DNA of 64,000 nucleotides, from contig NZ_CP073105.1 of NCBI RefSeq assembly GCF_018138085.1, positions 1,116,001-1,180,000 on the forward strand. Reading direction: 5' to 3'. This DNA is from Stutzerimonas stutzeri (lineage in GTDB: Bacteria; Pseudomonadota; Gammaproteobacteria; Pseudomonadales; Pseudomonadaceae). The translations under genes were made by a program, and so were the position numbers. The notes under the pieces were generated by a model. The model was given only the letters and a program-made list of their open reading frames with translations, did no database searches and was not told where the DNA came from. Positions 60,022 to 64,000 of this stretch are shown here, one piece after another; position 1 is the stretch's first letter; every line of letters starts with the position of its first letter.

Positions 60022-61572
60022 CTAGCGGTTGGCCAGCAGCTCTCGCGAGACATTTTCGGCGAGGCCTGCTCCGGCCTCGCTCATGGTCAGGTAGGTGCGA
60101 TCGGCGCCGGCTTCTTCGATCTGCTGCGCGATGTCCTCGTACATGGCGTGCGAGACGATCAATCCCTCGAAGCCTTTACCGCGCAGCTTGCGGGTGGAAA
60201 TGACCTTCGCTTCGGCGTCGTTCATCGCCAGGATCACCGCCTCGACCTTGTTCATTTCCAGGCTTTCCCAGAACATCTGGTCCTCGGCGTCGGCGAACAG
60301 TACCTGGCGGCCCTTCTCGCTGCTTTTTTCCACCGTCACAGGGTCCGAGTCGAGGCTGACCAGTCGCCAACCCTGTTTGCTCAGATGGTCATAGGCGGCG
60401 CGGCCGGTGCGCCCCATGCCCATGATCAGGATCTGTGCGTCGCCCAGCGACACGGGTTGCTCGTCGGGATGGCGGGTGTTGCGCTCCAGCGGAATCAGCC
60501 GTTTGGCCAGCCGATCGTAGAGGGGGTGGGAGATGCGGTTGAGCTGCGCCGAAAAGACGAACGACAGGGCCACGGTGATTGCCAGCGGCGTCAGCCACTG
60601 GGGGAGCACCACGCTGGCGACGATCAGGCCGAATTCGCTGTAGTTGGTCAGGCTCGCGGCGCTGAGAAAGGCGCTGCGCGCACGCAGGCGAAACAGCAGG
60701 AAGAGGAAGAAGAACAGGGCGCCCTTGAGTGGCAGTAGCAGCGCGATAGCCCCGGCGAACAGCATCGCATGGGCATCAGGCAGGCCCCCGATGCCGATCT
60801 GCAAGAAAAAACCGACCAGGAAGATTTCCTTGATCGCCCACAGTGAGTTGGACAGCTCGATCGCGCGCTTATGCTTGGCCAGCATGGCGCCGAAGGCCAG
60901 CGCGCCCAGTTCCGAACTCAGCCCGACATACTCGAAGCCGAGCCCGCCCACCACCAGCGCCAGGGTCAGGCCCAGCAGAACCATCAGCTCCTCGTGGCCG
61001 CTGTGATCGAGCAGGCGGAACAGCAACGGTCGCAACAGCGGCAGGCCGAACACCAGCAACGCCCAGGCCGATGGCACCTTGCCGCTGGCGATGCTCATCA
61101 CCACCAGGGCGATAAGGTCTTGAATGATCAGCACACCGATGGCGACCCGCCCGTGGAACGCGCGCAGCTCGCGCTTGCCCTCGAGCACCTTGGCCGCCAG
61201 CACGGTGCTGGAGAAGGACAGGGCGATCGCCAGCAGCAAACTCTCGCGCCAACTCAGGTCCAGCACGAACTGGATTACCGGCAGGACCAGCAGGCTGGAC
61301 ACGGCGAAATGCAGCAAGCCACCACCGATGACCTCGCGGCGCAGCAGATTGCTCGGCTTGAGCTTCAGCCCGACGGTGAACAGCAACAGCAGCACGCCGA
61401 GATGGGCGAGGTGCGCGAGGATCTCGCTGTCCCGCGGGCCGACGCCGAAATGCTCGCCGAAACCGGCCAGGGTAAAGCCCGCACCCAGATAGCCGATCAG
61501 CGGCGGCAGGCCCACTGAGCGCGCGGCGAGCCCAAGGACGAAGGCGAACGCAATCCAGCTGGCTTCAATCAT
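60022..61572 (-). CDS. Monovalent cation:proton antiporter with TrkA-N domain (KefB/YbaL type)
   Basis: A 516-residue CPA2-family antiporter. About 12 membrane segments (residues 1-360) with LLIIGYL-like entry, LALSFSSTVLAAKVLEG and LGLTLALVVGG precede a cytoplasmic Rossmann TrkA-N domain with the nucleotide motif IMGMGRTGRAAYDHL. Such proteins exchange K+ or Na+ for H+ and are gated by nucleotides. The gene lies on the same strand between two nucleobase permease genes but is not known to belong to purine metabolism. Confidence 0.9.
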   Translation of the reverse strand: MIEASWIAFAFVLGLAARSVGLPPLIGYLGAGFTLAGFGEHFGVGPRDSEILAHLAHLGVLLLLFTVGLKLKPSNLLRREVIGGGLLHFAVSSLLVLPVIQFVLDLSWRESLLLAIALSFSSTVLAAKVLEGKRELRAFHGRVAIGVLIIQDLIALVVMSIASGKVPSAWALLVFGLPLLRPLLFRLLDHSGHEELMVLLGLTLALVVGGLGFEYVGLSSELGALAFGAMLAKHKRAIELSNSLWAIKEIFLVGFFLQIGIGGLPDAHAMLFAGAIALLLPLKGALFFFLFLLFRLRARSAFLSAASLTNYSEFGLIVASVVLPQWLTPLAITVALSFVFSAQLNRISHPLYDRLAKRLIPLERNTRHPDEQPVSLGDAQILIMGMGRTGRAAYDHLSKQGWRLVSLDSDPVTVEKSSEKGRQVLFADAEDQMFWESLEMNKVEAVILAMNDAEAKVISTRKLRGKGFEGLIVSHAMYEDIAQQIEEAGADRTYLTMSEAGAGLAENVSRELLANR

Positions 61573-61651
61573 CTCGAGGTGCTCGGGGGTGGGCGGGCCT
61601 GCATTTTAGCCACGGCGGACGGCTTGTCGAGGTTCCCTGGCCTGGAAGCGA

Positions 61652-61676
61652 CGAAACCCGCGCTTGGCGGGTTTCG
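61652..61676 (-). terminator. Hairpin after the second NCS2 permease gene
   Basis: CGAAACCCGC (61652-61661) pairs with GCGGGTTTCG (61667-61676) around GCTTG-type loop bases. It lies 44 bp past the permease stop, ahead of the antiporter gene; the T-run on the minus strand is short. Confidence 0.65.
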
Positions 61677-61719
61677 CTGTGGTTGGCGCCGGGCGGGGAG
61701 CGCGGCGCGTGTCAGCGGC

Positions 61720-63066
61720 TCAGTGCTGCGCCGCGCCGGTCAGCGCCTGGCGTTCGGCGCCGCCGAGTACGTTGAACAACAGGTTCAGCGTCACCGCGCT
61801 GAGCGTCGCCAGGGCGATACCGCTGTGGGTGATCGGCTCCATCCATTGCGGCAGCTGAGCGAAGAACTCGGGGCGCACCACCGGGACCATCCCCAGGCCG
61901 ATGCTTACGGCCACTAGCAACTGGTTGCGACGATCGCCGATATCGGCCTCCTGCAGGAGCTTGATGCCGGTCGCCGCGACCATGCCGAACATGGCGATGC
62001 TGGCGCCGCCCAGCACCGCTGCGGGAATCGAGGCGACCAGAAAGGCGGCCTTAGGCAGCAGGCTCAGGCTGATCAGCAACAGGCCGGCGACCGCTGTGAC
62101 GTAGCGACTGCGCACACCGGTCATCTGCACCAGGCCGATATTCTGGGCGAACGAGGAATGGGTGAAGGTATTCATGAAACCGGCGAAAAAGGTCGCGCCG
62201 GCATCGCACAACAGGCCGCGGCGCAGCTGCTTGGGGTCGACCTCGTGTCCGGTGATCTTGCCCAGCGCCAGGAACATGCCGGCCGACTCGACGAAGATGA
62301 TCACCACCACCAGGCACATCGACAGAATGGGCGCGAGCATGAATTGCGGCGCGCCGAAGTGATTCGGCGTCACCACCTGCAGTGCGGGAGCGGTGTCGAT
62401 TCCAGACAGATCGACCATGCCCAGGCTACCGGCCAGCACGTAACCCAGGGCCATGCCGATCAAGACCGAGACGTTCACCCAGAAGCCGCGCATGAACTGG
62501 TTGATCAGCAGGATTACCGTCAGCACGGCGGCGGCGACGCCGAGATAGGGCAGGGCGCCGAACTGGCCGCCGCTGCCGCCGCCCGCCCAGTTCACTGCGA
62601 CCGGGAACAGCGAAAGACCGATGGCGGTGATCACGGTGCCCGTTACCAGCGGAGGAAACAGGCGGACGATCTTGCAGACGAAGGGCGCGAACAGCAGGCC
62701 GAAGAAGCCAGCGGCGATGGTCGCACCGAAGATGCCGGGCATACCGACGCCGGGCATGCCGGCCATCACCACCATGCTGCTCACGGCGGCGAAGCTGGCG
62801 CCCATCATGACCGGCATGCGGATGCCCACCGGGCCGATACCCATCGACTGCACCACGGTGGCGATGCCCGCCACCAGCAGGTCGGCGTTGATCAGGAAGG
62901 CAATCTCCTCGCGTGACAGCCCGGCCGCCTGGCCCACGATCAGCGGCACGGCGACCGCTCCGCCGTACATCAGCAGCACGTGCTGGAAGCTCACCAGCAG
63001 CATCTGCAGCAGGGGTAGCCGCTGTTCCTTAGCTGGTGCGGTTTCCCGCTCGGTCACTTCGTTCAT
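61720..63066 (-). CDS. NCS2 nucleobase permease, urate/xanthine type
   Basis: A 448-residue symporter of the nucleobase/cation symporter-2 family. The motif SFQHVLLMYGGAVAVPLIVG opens the first helix and the signature QNIGLVQMTGVRSR is intact, as in UacT/UapA-type urate-xanthine transporters. The ATG at 63066 has an AGG site; a GTG three codons earlier is possible. It lies 197 bp downstream of puuD on the same strand, which favours urate or xanthine as substrate. Confidence 0.92.
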   Translation of the reverse strand: MNEVTERETAPAKEQRLPLLQMLLVSFQHVLLMYGGAVAVPLIVGQAAGLSREEIAFLINADLLVAGIATVVQSMGIGPVGIRMPVMMGASFAAVSSMVVMAGMPGVGMPGIFGATIAAGFFGLLFAPFVCKIVRLFPPLVTGTVITAIGLSLFPVAVNWAGGGSGGQFGALPYLGVAAAVLTVILLINQFMRGFWVNVSVLIGMALGYVLAGSLGMVDLSGIDTAPALQVVTPNHFGAPQFMLAPILSMCLVVVIIFVESAGMFLALGKITGHEVDPKQLRRGLLCDAGATFFAGFMNTFTHSSFAQNIGLVQMTGVRSRYVTAVAGLLLISLSLLPKAAFLVASIPAAVLGGASIAMFGMVAATGIKLLQEADIGDRRNQLLVAVSIGLGMVPVVRPEFFAQLPQWMEPITHSGIALATLSAVTLNLLFNVLGGAERQALTGAAQH

Positions 63067-63222
63067 GCAAAACACCTCGGACGCTGTTGTTATTGGATGG
63101 CGCGCGGGCCCCGCTGCACGTGCGGGGCCGAATAGGGTTCGGGCGCTGAGTGCTCAGGCTCGATGGGGTCGATCTTTAGGTGGTACGGGGCTCGCTCGGC
63201 TAGTGCAGGAATAGTGGGGATG

Positions 63223-63249
63223 AAAAAAAGCCGCGCTCGGAAGCGCGGC
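63223..63249 (-). terminator. Intrinsic terminator of puuD
   Basis: On the minus strand GCCGCGCT-TCCG-AGCGCGGC is followed by seven T. It lies 14 bp past the puuD stop. Confidence 0.93.
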
Positions 63250-63263
63250 CCTGGGCACGGCGA

Positions 63264-64000
63264 TCAGTTGATCGGAGCACCCTTGTCGATCCAGGCACCG
63301 AGCAGGTCGCGCTCTTCCTGGGTCATGTGGGTCATGTTGCCCAGCGGCATGATCTGGCTCGCTACCGCTTGCGCATGGATCTTCGCGGCCTGCTGGCGGA
63401 TCTGCTCGGGCGTATCGAACATCACGCCGGCAGGCGCCGCGCTGAACATCGGGCTGCTCGGTTGAGCGGAGTGGCACACGGCACAGCGCTCGTTGATGAT
63501 CCGATGAACTTCGGCGAACTGGCTATTACCGGCTTGCTCGGCGGGCGCGGCGGCGGCCTGTTGGGCCTCGATGCTCTGCTCGCGAGGGCTGGTAGGCACG
63601 GCGTTGGGTACGCCACCCTGGCGGCTGGGCGCGGTGACGAATGCCAGGCAGATCATGCCGACCGCAGCGGCTGGCAGGGCCCAGGCGAAGCGGTTGCTGT
63701 CATGACGGGTGTTGAAGTAGTGACGAACCAGTACGGCGAGTACCGAGATGCCGGCCAGGATCGCCCAGTTGTACTGGCTGCCGTAGGTGCTCGGGAAGTG
63801 GTTGCTGATCATGATGAACAGCACCGGCAGGGTGAAGTAGTTGTTGTGGCGCGAACGCAACAGACCCTTGGCCGGCAGCACCGGATCCGGCGTGCGGTTC
63901 TGCTCGATGGCGGCAACCAGCGCGCGCTGGGCCGGCATGATGATGCGGAACACGTTGCCGACCATGATGGTGCCGATCAACGCGCCGGTGTGGATGTAGG
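63264..64000 (-). CDS. puuD: Urate hydroxylase PuuD, C-terminal part (partial)
   Basis: The frame is open to the right edge, so the N-terminal part is outside the window. The visible part (about 245 residues) has membrane segments of the PuuD domain (YIHTGALIGTIMVGNVFRII, WAILAGISVLAVLV, WALPAAAVGMICLAF), a Pro/Ala/Gln-rich linker, and a C-terminal cytochrome c domain with heme motif CAVCH. PuuD is a membrane-bound, cytochrome c-linked urate oxidase that makes 5-hydroxyisourate and passes electrons to the respiratory chain. A urate/xanthine-type permease gene follows. Confidence 0.9.
   Translation of the reverse strand, partial: YIHTGALIGTIMVGNVFRIIMPAQRALVAAIEQNRTPDPVLPAKGLLRSRHNNYFTLPVLFIMISNHFPSTYGSQYNWAILAGISVLAVLVRHYFNTRHDSNRFAWALPAAAVGMICLAFVTAPSRQGGVPNAVPTSPREQSIEAQQAAAAPAEQAGNSQFAEVHRIINERCAVCHSAQPSSPMFSAAPAGVMFDTPEQIRQQAAKIHAQAVASQIMPLGNMTHMTQEERDLLGAWIDKGAPIN

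Overview
The window is a GC-rich, gene-dense chromosomal segment of a gammaproteobacterium of the family Pseudomonadaceae. The likely source is the Pseudomonas stutzeri group (Stutzerimonas). This is inferred from gene families and from gene order that, from memory, matches parts of the P. aeruginosa chromosome: argJ-secA-dciA, fxsA-groES-groEL, mexVW-like genes, an icmP-like imelysin cluster and bifA. No rRNA, tRNA, insertion sequence, prophage or CRISPR array was seen. All functional calls come from reading motifs and family resemblance; no database search was run.

Layout. 1-3.1 kb: end of an outer-membrane protein gene, a cysteine-cluster protein, and pyrimidine/purine salvage (upp-uraA, divergent hpt). 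3.1-10 kb: a 579 bp gap, then a DUF1302/DUF1329 pair and a MalT-like LuxR regulator. 10-11.9 kb: small Pseudomonas genes, including a yebG-like gene with an SOS box, and dciA. 12.2-17.3 kb: secA, argJ and a Nudix/ThiE fusion. 17.4-19.8 kb: ahpC-ahpF peroxide defence. 19.9-21.8 kb: an uncharacterised ATP-grasp-like protein overlapping an alpha/beta hydrolase gene. 21.8-27.4 kb, minus strand: a tight cluster of response regulator, panE-like reductase, histidine kinase, cobalamin adenosyltransferase and a voltage-sensor-like membrane protein. 27.5-34.5 kb: yajQ, mscS, ampG, an alkyltransferase-like protein, a DUF481 protein, an SDR, hugZ-like and fxsA. 34.5-36.8 kb: groES-groEL behind a sigma-32-type promoter.

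37.2-41.4 kb holds an RND efflux pump and its periplasmic adaptor. A chemoreceptor gene follows, and then a minus-strand set encoding two imelysins, a di-heme oxidoreductase and a Tat-exported DUF1513 protein (43.5-48.6 kb). Fur-like sites precede both transcription units, so an iron-related envelope role is likely. 48.8-53.2 kb carries c-di-GMP enzymes: a PAS-GAF-GGDEF cyclase and BifA, with a spermidine-synthase-like gene between them.

From 53.4 kb to the right edge the genes point to purine sensing, uptake and breakdown: a RutR-like TetR regulator, an orphan periplasmic binding protein, a dCACHE chemoreceptor resembling the purine receptor McpH, a Tsx-like channel, two NCS2 nucleobase permeases and the C-terminal part of PuuD urate hydroxylase. 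A cation/proton antiporter gene sits between the permeases. Short palindromes of the form TTGTnnACAA (one with its first base changed) recur upstream of three transcription units here and may mark a common regulon.

Most of the window is ordinary core genome. The least described parts are the ATP-grasp-like/hydrolase pair, the voltage-sensor-like protein without a pore, the double-imelysin/di-heme cluster, and the proposed purine operator set.
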